NCBI GenBank assembly: GCA_910585295.1
Contig: CAJUDE010000027.1
Location: 1-64,000, forward strand
From: an uncultured Lachnospiraceae bacterium
Lineage (GTDB): Bacteria; Bacillota; Clostridia; Lachnospirales; Lachnospiraceae
Direction: 5' to 3'
DNA length: 64,000 bases
The position numbers and the translations under genes are program-made. The stretch's first letter is position 1, and every line of letters starts with the position of its first letter. The notes under the pieces are model-generated. The model ran no database searches and was not told where the DNA came from. It saw only the letters and a program-made list of their open reading frames with translations. Shown piece after piece: positions 1 through 8,134 of this stretch.

Positions 1-678
1 CGTCCCATCCGCTGCAAAGATATTGGTGCCATCTGTGGACTTCTTCATGGTAATTGCTGCCGCCTGGCTTGCCATCTGTTTTACGGAAGTCCTAAGCGCT
101 GCAGAAGTGCCAAATTTCTTGCCATTCTCATCTGTCACATAGGTGGAGCCTGCTGTAAGGCTTGTGGTGCTTAAGCCGATTGCCTTAGCGTTCATTGCCC
201 CAATTGTGATTGTGATGGACTGGTTGGTGTTAGCGCCTACATGGAGCTGCTTGCCGCCGAATGTGCCGTCCAGTAAGTTCTGCTTATTGAACTGGGTTGT
301 GGACGCGATACGGTCAAGTTCAGATGTCAGTGCGCCTAACTCCTGGTTGATAGCGTCACGGTCAACTGTCTGGTTGGTATCGTTAGCACCCTGAACTGCC
401 AGCTCGTTCATCCTTTGCAGGATGGAGTGCGCTTCATTCAATGCGCCTTCTGCTGTCTGCAGTAAGGACACGCCGTCCTGTGCGTTGGTGGATGCCTTAT
501 CCAAACCACGGATCTGGCTCCTCATCTTCTCAGAAATCTTCAAGCCTGCTGCATCGTCTGCCGCGCGGTTGATTCTATATCCAGAAGATAACTTCTCTGT
601 TGACTTGGACTGTGCGCTTGTTGTAACGCCCAACTGCCTGTTGGCATTCATAGCTGTAAGGTTGTGTTGTACTACCAT
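1..678 (-). CDS. hag: Flagellin, 3' end cut off by window edge
   Basis: Structural subunit of the flagellar filament, exported by the flagellar type III apparatus. The 226 visible residues begin MVVQHNLTAMNANRQLG and contain the conserved N-terminal D0/D1 coiled-coil region (KLSSGYRINRAADDAAGL, then an SLLQTAEGALNE segment). The hypervariable centre and C-terminal D0 lie outside the window. The ATG at 678-676 follows AAGGAGGAA at a good distance. A sigma-28 promoter and a hairpin leader lie just upstream, as expected for a late flagellar gene. The symbol could equally be fliC. The 21-gene glycan operon far downstream may modify this protein, but nothing here proves it. Confidence 0.95.
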   Translation of the reverse strand, partial: MVVQHNLTAMNANRQLGVTTSAQSKSTEKLSSGYRINRAADDAAGLKISEKMRSQIRGLDKASTNAQDGVSLLQTAEGALNEAHSILQRMNELAVQGANDTNQTVDRDAINQELGALTSELDRIASTTQFNKQNLLDGTFGGKQLHVGANTNQSITITIGAMNAKAIGLSTTSLTAGSTYVTDENGKKFGTSAALRTSVKQMASQAAAITMKKSTDGTNIFAADGT

Positions 679-684
679 AAGATA

Positions 685-718
685 TTCCTCCTTGAATATA
701 TCGTAGCTTCCATGCTAC
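685..718 (-). promoter_or_regulatory. Flagellin leader hairpin and SD, candidate CsrA sites
   Basis: On the minus strand a hairpin with stem GTAGC/GCTAC presents a loop ATGGAA containing GGA (718-703). About 10 nt further on is the Shine-Dalgarno AAGGAGGAA (693-685). A GGA-loop hairpin plus a GGA overlapping the SD is the arrangement CsrA uses to repress hag translation in Bacillus subtilis. The sequence elements are visible; CsrA binding is inferred, and csrA and fliW are not in this window. Confidence 0.5.
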
Positions 719-745
719 TTTTTCTCTCTTTTTCTTACACCAATA

Positions 746-772
746 TTATCGGCCTTTTTCCAAAAGACTTTA
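746..772 (-). promoter_or_regulatory. Sigma-28 (SigD/FliA) promoter of flagellin
   Basis: Reading the minus strand, TAAA (772-769) is followed by exactly 15 nt and then GCCGATAA (753-746). This matches the sigma-28 consensus for late flagellar genes. Transcription would start near 739, giving a leader of about 60 nt before the flagellin ATG at 678. Confidence 0.9.
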
Positions 773-855
773 TACCTTTTTATTTTAATTTCTCAAATAA
801 AACAGCAGGAAATTCGTCAAATTAATGGGATATAGGCAAAATATTTCAAAAAACC

Positions 856-978
856 GTCATATTCTGCATACCTAAAGTGTCGTAGTGTATGGAGAGTATA
901 ATTCAAATATTTTATCTAAAGAGACTGAAAGCAAGGCGGCCGGTGCAGAAGCGATTCTGTACCGGCTGTTTTGCTTTT
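856..978 (+). ncRNA. Putative small RNA / hairpin element, copy 1
   Basis: This plus-strand element shares with copy 2 (1020-1145) a GTCATATT start, an AAGTGT block, GGAGAGTATAATT, AAATATTTTA and GAGACTG, and ends in a hairpin. The terminal hairpin (939-966) pairs GCCGGTGCAGAA with TTCTGTACCGGC and is followed by a T-rich tract (967-978). TATAAT at 897-902 could be a -10 box, although no good -35 is visible. No coding frame explains it and no plus-strand gene precedes it, so a short transcript ending in its own terminator is the simplest reading. Confidence 0.35.
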
Positions 979-1019
979 GCCCCGCAAATTGCCGCAAAAT
1001 TAAAATCCCAAATATTTGT

Positions 1020-1145
1020 GTCATATTATGGCTTCCCCAAGTGTTTATATAGTTGGAGAGTATAATTGAAATATTTTACCTAAAAGAGACTGGAAACGGA
1101 AAAACCGGTGCAGGGGAAGGCAGCCTGCACCGGTTTTTCTGTTTT
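1020..1145 (+). ncRNA. Putative small RNA / hairpin element, copy 2
   Basis: Paralogue of the element at 856-978, with the same order of blocks: GTCATATT, AAGTGT, GGAGAGTATAATT, AAATATTTTAC, AGAGACTG. It ends in a 15-bp stem (AAAAACCGGTGCAGG with its exact complement, 1100-1138) followed by CTGTTTTT. TATAAT lies at 1061-1066. The hairpin also serves as terminator of the ECF sigma gene on the other strand. Spacing between blocks is the same as in copy 1, which argues for duplication of a functional unit. Confidence 0.35.
1098..1145. terminator. Bidirectional Rho-independent terminator
   Basis: A perfect 15-bp stem with a 9-nt loop (1100-1114 with 1124-1138) has A-runs on one side and T-runs on the other, so it can terminate in both directions. 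On the minus strand it ends the ECF sigma gene (stop at 1162). On the plus strand it ends hairpin element copy 2. Confidence 0.8.
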
Positions 1146-1161
1146 TATGGAAACTGGCCTC

Positions 1162-1776
1162 TTATGCCGAGCATGAAGCCTTCTTCCCTTTGCCCTTCTT
1201 TGCCTTACTTTTCTTCGCCCTCCCTTCATCCCACAGCCCATGTTCCTCTAAGATGGACTGCAGCTTCTTTTTGGCCCTCATGGAAATATGCCTGATGTTA
1301 TCCTGGGTCTTGCCTAACTCCTCAGCGATCTCCGCCACGCTCAGCTCATGGTAATACTGCAGGGCAAGCACCTCCTTATAAGGCGTTTTCAATTGCTTAA
1401 GCAAGCCCCCCATAATTTCTTTCAGCTCCGCGTCCTCCATCAACAGGTCCGGCCCTTTCTCCATGACTTCCTCCTGCACCCACTCCTCATCCATCTCCAC
1501 TTCTTCTAACAACTGTTTGCGATGGCGCAGGTTATAGGACTTATGCCTGACGGTAGTCTTGATATATGCCCATATTTTATATTGCTCATTTCCTATCAGC
1601 TTATCCAAATGGGCGGCCAGCGTCAAAAACGACTCATGCACTATGTCTTCTGCATCATGGTGGTTGTGCAGGATACTATATGCGACAAAAAACATATCCT
1701 TGCGGTACTCCTTATAAATTGACGTAAAAAACTCCCGTTCCTTTTCTGTATCCAACAGAAGAAGATATTGCAGCAT
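1162..1776 (-). CDS. ECF-type RNA polymerase sigma factor
   Basis: Alternative sigma factor of the sigma-70 family, ECF type, directing RNA polymerase to a small regulon. Region 2 is seen at residues about 15-85 (YKEYRKDMFFVAYSILH, DAEDIVHESFL, IWAYIKTTVRHKSYN). Region 4 helix-turn-helix is at about 130-175 (LALQYYHELSVAEIAEEL, then GKTQDNIRHISMRAKKKL). The length, 204 aa, fits the family. The tail is a basic run (KKSKAKKGKGKKASCSA), which is unusual. No anti-sigma gene lies next to it, so its control is unclear. The ATG at 1776 follows GGAGGGGG. A SigA-type promoter lies at 1839-1867 and a terminator at 1098-1145, so it appears monocistronic. Confidence 0.88.
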   Translation of the reverse strand: MLQYLLLLDTEKEREFFTSIYKEYRKDMFFVAYSILHNHHDAEDIVHESFLTLAAHLDKLIGNEQYKIWAYIKTTVRHKSYNLRHRKQLLEEVEMDEEWVQEEVMEKGPDLLMEDAELKEIMGGLLKQLKTPYKEVLALQYYHELSVAEIAEELGKTQDNIRHISMRAKKKLQSILEEHGLWDEGRAKKSKAKKGKGKKASCSA

Positions 1777-1838
1777 ATTTCCCCCTCCAAATCCTTCCCT
1801 TTTCTCTTTTGTAAAACCGTTTCACTTCTATCCCTTAA

Positions 1839-1867
1839 ATTTTACACATTGTTCCTTCTGTTTTCAA
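1839..1867 (-). promoter_or_regulatory. SigA-type promoter of the ECF sigma gene
   Basis: Minus strand TTGAAA (1867-1862), 17-nt spacer, TAAAAT (1844-1839). This lies about 65 nt upstream of the sigma factor ATG at 1776. Confidence 0.55.
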
Positions 1868-2386
1868 TCCCAATGTTGGCAATTTCAGGAAATGATTTCC
1901 TGGATTTCAAGAATTTCGCTTAAGCGCCGTTTGATTCTAAATATCTTTCTTCCACAGAAAAATAATCGCAGCGTTCCTTATATTTTTGATTTATACGCCA
2001 GCGCCCTTTGTGTAAATCCATAGATCCCGCTTCTGTCGTTACAATTCTTTTCTATTACCATGCACCATCTCAAAGCATCTGATAAACCCATGCGACCCTC
2101 TGCCCCCTTACTATCTCTATCTGCTGCTTTTCCAAAAAACATTTTCCTCTATCCGCGACGATTTGTATTATAGTTTCCTGGTTTCCGGGAATTCCCCTAA
2201 AAACGTCATGGCTGGCTATTATGGCGTGTCTATATTAGCGTAGAGGAGAGTAGTTTTTATAAAGTGGGTTCCTGAAAGGGTGCGGGAACCCAAAAGCCGG
2301 TGCATATGGTGGTGCTGCACCGGCTTTTTCCATTTACAAAACTCTCTGATTTTTCTAATTTTTCCGATTCGTATCTTAGTTACTCT
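1868..2386. other. Intergenic stretch with a third hairpin element
   Basis: No credible gene on either strand. Most of 1868-2200 is unremarkable AT-rich DNA. The right end (about 2205-2330, plus strand) carries a degenerate relative of the two elements at 856-978 and 1020-1145: TATTATGGC, then GGAGAGTA at 2245-2252, a hairpin with GGGTTCC/GGAACCC arms (2266-2291), and a final hairpin whose stem again contains CCGGTGCA. TATAAT is not conserved in this copy. Confidence 0.4.
2292..2330. terminator. Bidirectional terminator after the 931-aa gene
   Basis: Stem AAAAGCCGGTGCA (2292-2304) pairs with TGCACCGGCTTTT (2316-2328) around an 11-nt loop. Flanking A and T runs allow termination in both directions. 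It lies 58 nt beyond the stop of the minus-strand gene ending at 2387. Confidence 0.75.
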
Positions 2387-5182
2387 TTAGTGGTTCGCCT
2401 GGTTCCCGCATTTCGGGCAGACATTCCCCTCCCGGTATGTGAACCCGCAGCGGTAACAGCATTTCACCTCATGTTTTTCCTTTGACAGGTATGCAATGCT
2501 TCTGGACTCCGGCTTCTCTTGGAGGTAGGCGATAAATTCTTCCAAAATTTCTGCAAATACTTTCAGTTCCTTGGTTGAGACTACTCCTGGGATCTTTGTC
2601 CTTTTCCCATTCCTATGCTTAATATAAATCCCCTTCGACAAAAGGCCCGTATTCCCTTCCAGGCCCTCCACTGACCGGACTGGTATTTTCTCACTGCTGA
2701 ACAGCGTATTATAAAAAATATGGTCCGGCGTAAGGATAAACCCTTCCTTGCCATTTTTCCTTCCAGAAGAATCACATACAATAATTGGGAATTCATAGCG
2801 TTCCCTGTCTGTGGCATAGGTGTTCAACGCCCTTGCCACCAATTCTGCCTCCCTAGGCAGCCAATCCCCGCGCATAATCCTGCGCACTTCATAATAATGG
2901 ACCCTTTCTGGCTCATTGATTTTCCCACTTAAGGATTCCCTTAGTTTTTCCACCAGCAAGCCGCATTCATCCATTTTTAATTTGGTCAGCCGCTTGTCAA
3001 TCATTTCCAAGGTGTTGGTCTTAATCTCTGGGAGGAACGCGCCCCCTTCAATTTTCTCATAGGCCTGCGCCGCCTCGTCAAACGTCATGAGGGCAATGTT
3101 TGGGCAGATTTTCTCAATTACCTTTTCATCAATTGCCCTCACTTTACCTTCCACCTGCCTGATGGCTGGCTCTGCCTGCTCCGCGGAAAACCCGTCTTCC
3201 CTCAATTGCTGTAAAATGCGCATCAGGCCTTTGCGGTCGCTTCTTTCCGCGCGTTTGAGCATCCCGGTAATCTCCCGTCTTTCCGCCAGCCTCCGCTTGC
3301 CTTCTAGCACTTCATTATAGACGGAAATGTCCTCCCCATCATATTGGTTCAGCCGTTCACGGAATGTCTGGTATTGGTTCCTTGACATATTTTCAGGCAT
3401 TTGGGCAATCAATTGGGCCGCCTCTTCCTGCCCCCGTTTCCTTTTTACTTCCTGTAAAGTTTCCAATACGCCTTTTTTCACCAATTCCGGGCATTCTATC
3501 TGGGAGATTTCCTCCATTACGCGTTTCACCGCCCCATAAGGCTTATTCATGCAATATTCTGCTTTCTGCCGGACTTCCTGTTCCCCTTTTTGGTACACGG
3601 CCTGCCGCATCAGCTTTTCGTATTTTTCTTTATCCACCCAGTCAATCCTGTCGTCTGACTGAATCTGCTCCCGCAGCCTGCGCAATTGCCAGAGGGACAT
3701 CCGGTTTAATTTCCTCATGCGCGCGTCATATTTTTCCTTGATGGACATGCTGCCGCCAGACTCTGGAACCTCTGCATCCAGATCCTCTTCCATCTCTTCT
3801 ATGGCTTTTGCACCTTCTTGCCCAATGTCTTTTACCTTTTTCCCTGGCAATTCCTTCTCTTTTTCTGGAAGTTTTATGGCTTTCCCAGCTCCAGAAATAT
3901 CTTTGCCATCTTCTGCAAGGCTGCCATTATTTTTGCCTTTTGCATGTATTTTGCCAAAAACGCCTTTTTTCCTGCCCTCCTGGTGCGGGCTGGATGGTTC
4001 GGGTACAGGCGTATCCTGCGTAAGCCCCTCAGGCTCCTCCGCCCTCTTATCGGGTCCTTCGGCTTTCTTTTTCGGTTTCTTCTTATTCTTCTCTTCTTCT
4101 TTTGCCTGGAGCAGTCCCTTAATTCTCTCAAGGTATGGCTCTGCCTTCATTAATGGGAAAAACCCGTCTTCTATTTGCTCTTCTAAGCCATGCAATTCTT
4201 CTTCTGATTTCTCCTCCAGATTATCACAGGCTTCCTCTACAGAAGGCAGGGGATGCTTGCCGCGCTCTGACTCAAATTCATTAAAATTGCAATTGGACGT
4301 GCGCTCCGCCGTCCTGCCCAGCAGCTCTTGGTAGTCTTCATAAGCGTCCCGGTCCCCGCCAAATTTCATAACATAGCTTTCACCTTCCCGCAGCAGCTTT
4401 CCCGGGGTTGGCGTATAAAACAGGTTACAGTTATCGCAAGTATAGCTCCTTGCCAAATATACCTTCCCTTCCTCTGTATCTATCAAAAATTCCCGCCCCT
4501 CAGGATAGACCGCCATATACAGCTTCCTTCCACATCCAGGGCATTTATAGGCGCTTATGTAAAAATTATTCCCAAGCCGGGAGGCTTTCCGTTCATAAGC
4601 CTGGATTTCCCCTTTGGAAAAAGACGCCCGCTCCATGCCCCAACGTATATTGTGCCATAGTCCAAGCCCTTTTTCCTCCGGCTCCTTTTCCTCTTTCTCT
4701 TCCTTCACTTCCTCAGGCGCGCGCTTCCCCTCTTCGATTGCCGCCTGGACAACCTCCTCATAAGTCATTTGGATGTTATCCTTATAGAAGCGGAAATTGT
4801 CATCCCGAAATCCTGGAATAATTTTCATATCCTTGAGGATGGCATAGAACAGCGTGTTTAACTGGCTGTAATCCTTGTCCACTTTCAGCCCTTTAATTAC
4901 GCCCCATTTTCCAAACGCATACAAGGTCATGTTCAACACGTTTGCCAATATCTGGTTATCCCCCACCGGGTCCATATCTTCTTCTTTATCTGGCAGCTCA
5001 ATCACATTTGTGGTCACTTTGCGGTTGTCAAAACTTAAAATCAACGACCTGACATTCCCCGATAAAATCAGGAAATTATTCAACACCACAAAATTCCCGT
5101 TCCATGCCACATTGGCATCCATGGTTTTCAGCATTCTCCCAAATATATTTTTCAATTCATCATTTGCTTTTAGCAGGATCAT
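2387..5182 (-). CDS. Large zinc-ribbon, low-complexity protein of unknown function
   Basis: I do not recognise a named family. The 931-aa protein has an N-terminal globular part (about 1-150), a charged segment, and a first zinc ribbon around 215-255 (CPGCGRK and CDNCNLF pairs). A long Lys/Glu/Pro-rich linker (about 350-490) and helical, probably coiled-coil, repeats (about 490-760) follow. A folded C-terminal domain comes next, then a final zinc ribbon (CCYRCGF and CPKCGNQ) at the extreme C-terminus. There is no signal peptide or membrane segment, so it should be cytoplasmic. The start ATG (5182) lies inside the end of the upstream beta-galactosidase gene, with GAGGTG as SD, suggesting translational coupling. 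A terminator follows at 2292-2330. Confidence 0.8.
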   Translation of the reverse strand: MILLKANDELKNIFGRMLKTMDANVAWNGNFVVLNNFLILSGNVRSLILSFDNRKVTTNVIELPDKEEDMDPVGDNQILANVLNMTLYAFGKWGVIKGLKVDKDYSQLNTLFYAILKDMKIIPGFRDDNFRFYKDNIQMTYEEVVQAAIEEGKRAPEEVKEEKEEKEPEEKGLGLWHNIRWGMERASFSKGEIQAYERKASRLGNNFYISAYKCPGCGRKLYMAVYPEGREFLIDTEEGKVYLARSYTCDNCNLFYTPTPGKLLREGESYVMKFGGDRDAYEDYQELLGRTAERTSNCNFNEFESERGKHPLPSVEEACDNLEEKSEEELHGLEEQIEDGFFPLMKAEPYLERIKGLLQAKEEEKNKKKPKKKAEGPDKRAEEPEGLTQDTPVPEPSSPHQEGRKKGVFGKIHAKGKNNGSLAEDGKDISGAGKAIKLPEKEKELPGKKVKDIGQEGAKAIEEMEEDLDAEVPESGGSMSIKEKYDARMRKLNRMSLWQLRRLREQIQSDDRIDWVDKEKYEKLMRQAVYQKGEQEVRQKAEYCMNKPYGAVKRVMEEISQIECPELVKKGVLETLQEVKRKRGQEEAAQLIAQMPENMSRNQYQTFRERLNQYDGEDISVYNEVLEGKRRLAERREITGMLKRAERSDRKGLMRILQQLREDGFSAEQAEPAIRQVEGKVRAIDEKVIEKICPNIALMTFDEAAQAYEKIEGGAFLPEIKTNTLEMIDKRLTKLKMDECGLLVEKLRESLSGKINEPERVHYYEVRRIMRGDWLPREAELVARALNTYATDRERYEFPIIVCDSSGRKNGKEGFILTPDHIFYNTLFSSEKIPVRSVEGLEGNTGLLSKGIYIKHRNGKRTKIPGVVSTKELKVFAEILEEFIAYLQEKPESRSIAYLSKEKHEVKCCYRCGFTYREGNVCPKCGNQANH

Positions 5183-7214
5183 TTGCTACACCTCGCCTCT
5201 TTAAAATGCCGACGCCTTTTGCCGGAAGCTCCAAAACTTCCCCTTCCTGGCACTCTCTTTGGGTAATCAGTTCCAGCGCTGGTTCTGTCAAGGCAACTTC
5301 CACCGCCGCCTCATTGTGGTTGAGCAAAAACAGGTATTGCTCTGCCCCACGGACCCTCTTAACTGCCTCCACGCCCTCTGGCGTTTGCGCCGCTGGGCAA
5401 ATCTGCTGTTCCTGGCAGGCAGCGCGAAGCAAAGCCCGGTAGAATTGTGCGTTGGAATGGGTCCCTATATAATATGCCTGCCCCTGCCCAAAAGAATTCC
5501 TGGCCACCACAGGGCTTCCTGCATAGAAATCTTCCTGGTACTCTGCCAAGGCTTCGGCGCCTTCTAAATGCATAATGTCGCACAGGAGCTTTGCCGGATA
5601 TTCCTGCCCCTGGTACACAAACCTGTTTGCCTTATATTCCGGGAGCGCGTCGCTTTCTTCTACCCAAACGCCCAGGATATCACGCAGCTTTCCTGGATAG
5701 CCCCCAGTGACAACCAGGTCATTTTCATCCACATACCCGCTGAAATAAGTGGTCAGGAATGTCCCGCCGTTTTTTACAAATTCCCGGATACGCCCATCCA
5801 CGCCAGGCTTTGCCATATATAAGATTGGAGCCACCACCAGCTTATAATGGGATAAGTCGCTGTCTTCCCCTATTATGTCCACAGGTATATTCTGGCTGTG
5901 GAGCGCTGTGTAATATTCTAACACTTCCTCATAATATTTCAGGTTCACGCTGGGGCCGGAAGAATATTCCACAGCCCACCAGTTCTCCCAGTCAAACATA
6001 ATTGCTGTCTGAGCTGTGCCAACAGACCCCAGGACCTCGCTGCCAAGCTGTTCCAATTCCAATCCAAGCTCCGCCACTTCCCGGAATACCCTGGTATTCT
6101 CATGCCCTGCATGGTCAATAACTGCCCCATGGTATTTCTCACAGCCGCCAATACTGCGTTTAATCTGGAAAAACAGCACGGCATCAGAACCATGGGCAAC
6201 CGCCTGGTAACTCCAGAGCCGCATAACGCCTGGACGTTTTAATGCGTTAAATGGCTGCCAATTCTGCAGGCTTGGGGTCTGTTCCATTAAAATAAATGGC
6301 TTCCCCCCGCCAACGCCGCGCATCAAGTCATGGTTGAAGGCTGTTTTGCTGACAGAATCCTCATTGGAAGGGTAATTGTCCCAGGAAATAAAATCCATAT
6401 ATTTTCCCCACTTCTGGTAATCCAATGGCTTGTAAGCCCCCATAAGGTTCGTGGTTACCGGGATATCCGGCGTATATTGCTTCACTGCCTCATATTCCAG
6501 CCGGAAGCATTCCATAATGCTGTCAGAATTAAACCTGCGGTAGTCTATGCTAATGCCCTGGGCCATTGTCCGTTCCAGTTCTATATGCTCACTGCGGGTA
6601 TCCGGCAGCACAATCTCTTCCCAATCATAAAACGTATGCCCCCAAAAGGAGGTGTTCCATGCACGGTTCAGCTTTTCCAATGTCCCATATCGCTTTTTCA
6701 GCCATACCCGGAATGCCTTTTCACAGTTCTCACAATAGCATTCCCCGCCATATTCATTGGAAATATGCCATGCAACAATATTATCATAATCCTGATACCG
6801 TTTTGCCAACTCCCCTGCAAGCTTTACAGAATAGTTGCGGTATACCATGCTGTTTGGGCAGGAATTATGCCTTCCGCCAAACTTCCGTTTCACCCCGCCA
6901 AAATCTGTCCGCAGGATTTCCGGGTATTTCCGCGCCATCCATGCCGGATGCGCCCCTGTGCTGGTGGCAAGGCAAACCTTCATGCCATTCCCCCGCGCCA
7001 AGTCCATTATTTTATCCAATTTATCAAAACAATATTCTTCCTCTGACGGCTGCAAAGACGCCCAGGAAAAAACATTTAATGTCAGGGTGTCTATATGCGC
7101 CAGCTTTATGAAACGCATATCCTCTTCCCAGGAATCTTGCGGCCATTGCTCAGGGTTATAATCCCCGCCATAGGCAATTTTATCCTGTTTCCATACTTTT
7201 TCCCACATAGCCAT
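5160..7214 (-). CDS. Beta-galactosidase, glycoside hydrolase family 42
   Basis: Hydrolyses terminal beta-galactosides; intracellular, since there is no signal peptide. The 684 residues fit GH42: a TIM-barrel start (IAYGGDYNPEQWP), the acid/base Glu in AWHISNEYGG (Glu154), the nucleophile Glu in FILMEQTPS (Glu311), a Cys cluster (ECYCENCEKAF) like the zinc site of family members, then the trimerisation and beta domains. A promoter lies at 7252-7280. Start ATG GCT ATG at 7214 has AAGGAG upstream; the second ATG at 7208 is also possible. Its 3' end overlaps the next gene by 23 nt. It is divergent from the HAD gene. Symbols used for the family include bgaA, ganA and lacZ; none is certain here. 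Confidence 0.92.
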   Translation of the reverse strand: MAMWEKVWKQDKIAYGGDYNPEQWPQDSWEEDMRFIKLAHIDTLTLNVFSWASLQPSEEEYCFDKLDKIMDLARGNGMKVCLATSTGAHPAWMARKYPEILRTDFGGVKRKFGGRHNSCPNSMVYRNYSVKLAGELAKRYQDYDNIVAWHISNEYGGECYCENCEKAFRVWLKKRYGTLEKLNRAWNTSFWGHTFYDWEEIVLPDTRSEHIELERTMAQGISIDYRRFNSDSIMECFRLEYEAVKQYTPDIPVTTNLMGAYKPLDYQKWGKYMDFISWDNYPSNEDSVSKTAFNHDLMRGVGGGKPFILMEQTPSLQNWQPFNALKRPGVMRLWSYQAVAHGSDAVLFFQIKRSIGGCEKYHGAVIDHAGHENTRVFREVAELGLELEQLGSEVLGSVGTAQTAIMFDWENWWAVEYSSGPSVNLKYYEEVLEYYTALHSQNIPVDIIGEDSDLSHYKLVVAPILYMAKPGVDGRIREFVKNGGTFLTTYFSGYVDENDLVVTGGYPGKLRDILGVWVEESDALPEYKANRFVYQGQEYPAKLLCDIMHLEGAEALAEYQEDFYAGSPVVARNSFGQGQAYYIGTHSNAQFYRALLRAACQEQQICPAAQTPEGVEAVKRVRGAEQYLFLLNHNEAAVEVALTEPALELITQRECQEGEVLELPAKGVGILKRRGVANDPAKSK

Positions 7215-7251
7215 CCACTCTCCTTGTTATTTTAATCCTATGCCTGAATAC

Positions 7252-7280
7252 ATTTTATCACACCAGAATTCCTATGTAAA
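7252..7280 (-). promoter_or_regulatory. Promoter of the beta-galactosidase operon
   Basis: Minus strand TTTACA (7280-7275), 17-nt spacer, TAAAAT (7257-7252), about 38 nt upstream of the ATG at 7214. Confidence 0.5.
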
Positions 7281-7296
7281 CGCACAAAGATTTTTC

Positions 7297-7325
7297 TTGC
7301 AGAATTCCTTCCACAGGTATAGAAT
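7297..7325 (+). promoter_or_regulatory. Promoter of the HAD phosphatase gene
   Basis: Plus strand TTGCAG (7297-7302), 17-nt spacer, TAGAAT (7320-7325), about 54 nt before the ATG at 7379. It is divergent from the beta-galactosidase promoter. Confidence 0.45.
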
Positions 7326-7378
7326 TGAACAATAGCATTTTACTAAATTTTGGACTAATTACGAAAGGGAGCAATATT

Positions 7379-8041
7379 ATGCCGAAGAATATTGATACGA
7401 TTATCTTTGATTTAGACGGAACCTTACTAGATACCTTAACTGACCTGACAAACAGTGTGAACTATGCGTTAGGGCGTTTCCACTTCCCTGCCCACTCTAA
7501 GGAGGCGGTATGCAGCATGGTGGGCAACGGGGTTACCGTCCTAATGGAACGCGCCATTCCAGGGGGGCGTGATTTCCCCCAATTTGAAAGCTGCTTAAAG
7601 GAGTTCCAGGAACATTATGCGCTCCACAAAAAAGACTATACCAAGCCCTTCCCCGGCATTATGGGCTTCCTGAAATCCGCGGTTGAAAAAGGCTATAAGC
7701 TTGCCGTGGTTTCCAATAAATTCGACCTGGCTGTAAAAGGGCTGTGTGAAGATTTTTTCTCCCCTTACATTGCCACCGCCATTGGGGAATCCCCACAGGT
7801 TGCCCGCAAACCGGCTCCGGACACTGTATTTGAAGCTATGAAAGAATTGCAGTCCCCACCGGAAAGCTGCGTGTATGTGGGGGATTCCGACGTGGACATA
7901 TCCACTGCAAAAAACGCTGGGATTCCCTGCGTCAGCGTAAGCTGGGGGTTCCGAAGCCGGGAATTCCTATTAGAACACGGCGCTAACAGAATTGCCGATA
8001 CGGTAGAAGGGCTGTGGGAGCGCCTGGAAGAAATAGAGTAA
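7379..8041 (+). CDS. HAD-family phosphatase, phosphoglycolate phosphatase-like
   Basis: Haloacid-dehalogenase-superfamily hydrolase that removes phosphate from a small metabolite such as phosphoglycolate. Motif I is at the N-terminus (IIFDLDGTLLDT, nucleophile Asp). The helical cap follows, then motif II (VVSNK), motif III Lys (ARKPAPDT) and motif IV (YVGDSDVDISTAKNAG). At 220 aa it is typical of Gph/PGP. I chose ATG 7379 (MPKNIDT) over an upstream ATG at 7325 because AAAGGGAG lies just before it. It is one of only two protein-coding genes in the window on the plus strand, with its own promoter and terminator. The exact substrate cannot be read from the sequence. Confidence 0.9.
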   Translation: MPKNIDTIIFDLDGTLLDTLTDLTNSVNYALGRFHFPAHSKEAVCSMVGNGVTVLMERAIPGGRDFPQFESCLKEFQEHYALHKKDYTKPFPGIMGFLKSAVEKGYKLAVVSNKFDLAVKGLCEDFFSPYIATAIGESPQVARKPAPDTVFEAMKELQSPPESCVYVGDSDVDISTAKNAGIPCVSVSWGFRSREFLLEHGANRIADTVEGLWERLEEIE

Positions 8042-8072
8042 CCTCCATTGAAAAGATTCCTTGTAACTCCTC

Positions 8073-8128
8073 GGCAGGGTGTTAGTGGGCGGCAAGCTTC
8101 CCTACTAATCCCTGCCTGGAAAATTTTT
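8073..8128 (+). terminator. Rho-independent terminator after the HAD gene
   Basis: Long hairpin with outer arms GGCAGGG (8073-8079) and CCCTGCC (8110-8116), plus inner TTAGT/ACTAA pairing, followed by AAAATTTTT. It lies in the convergent gap between the HAD gene and the FRG gene. Confidence 0.75.
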
Positions 8129-8134
8129 ATTGAA

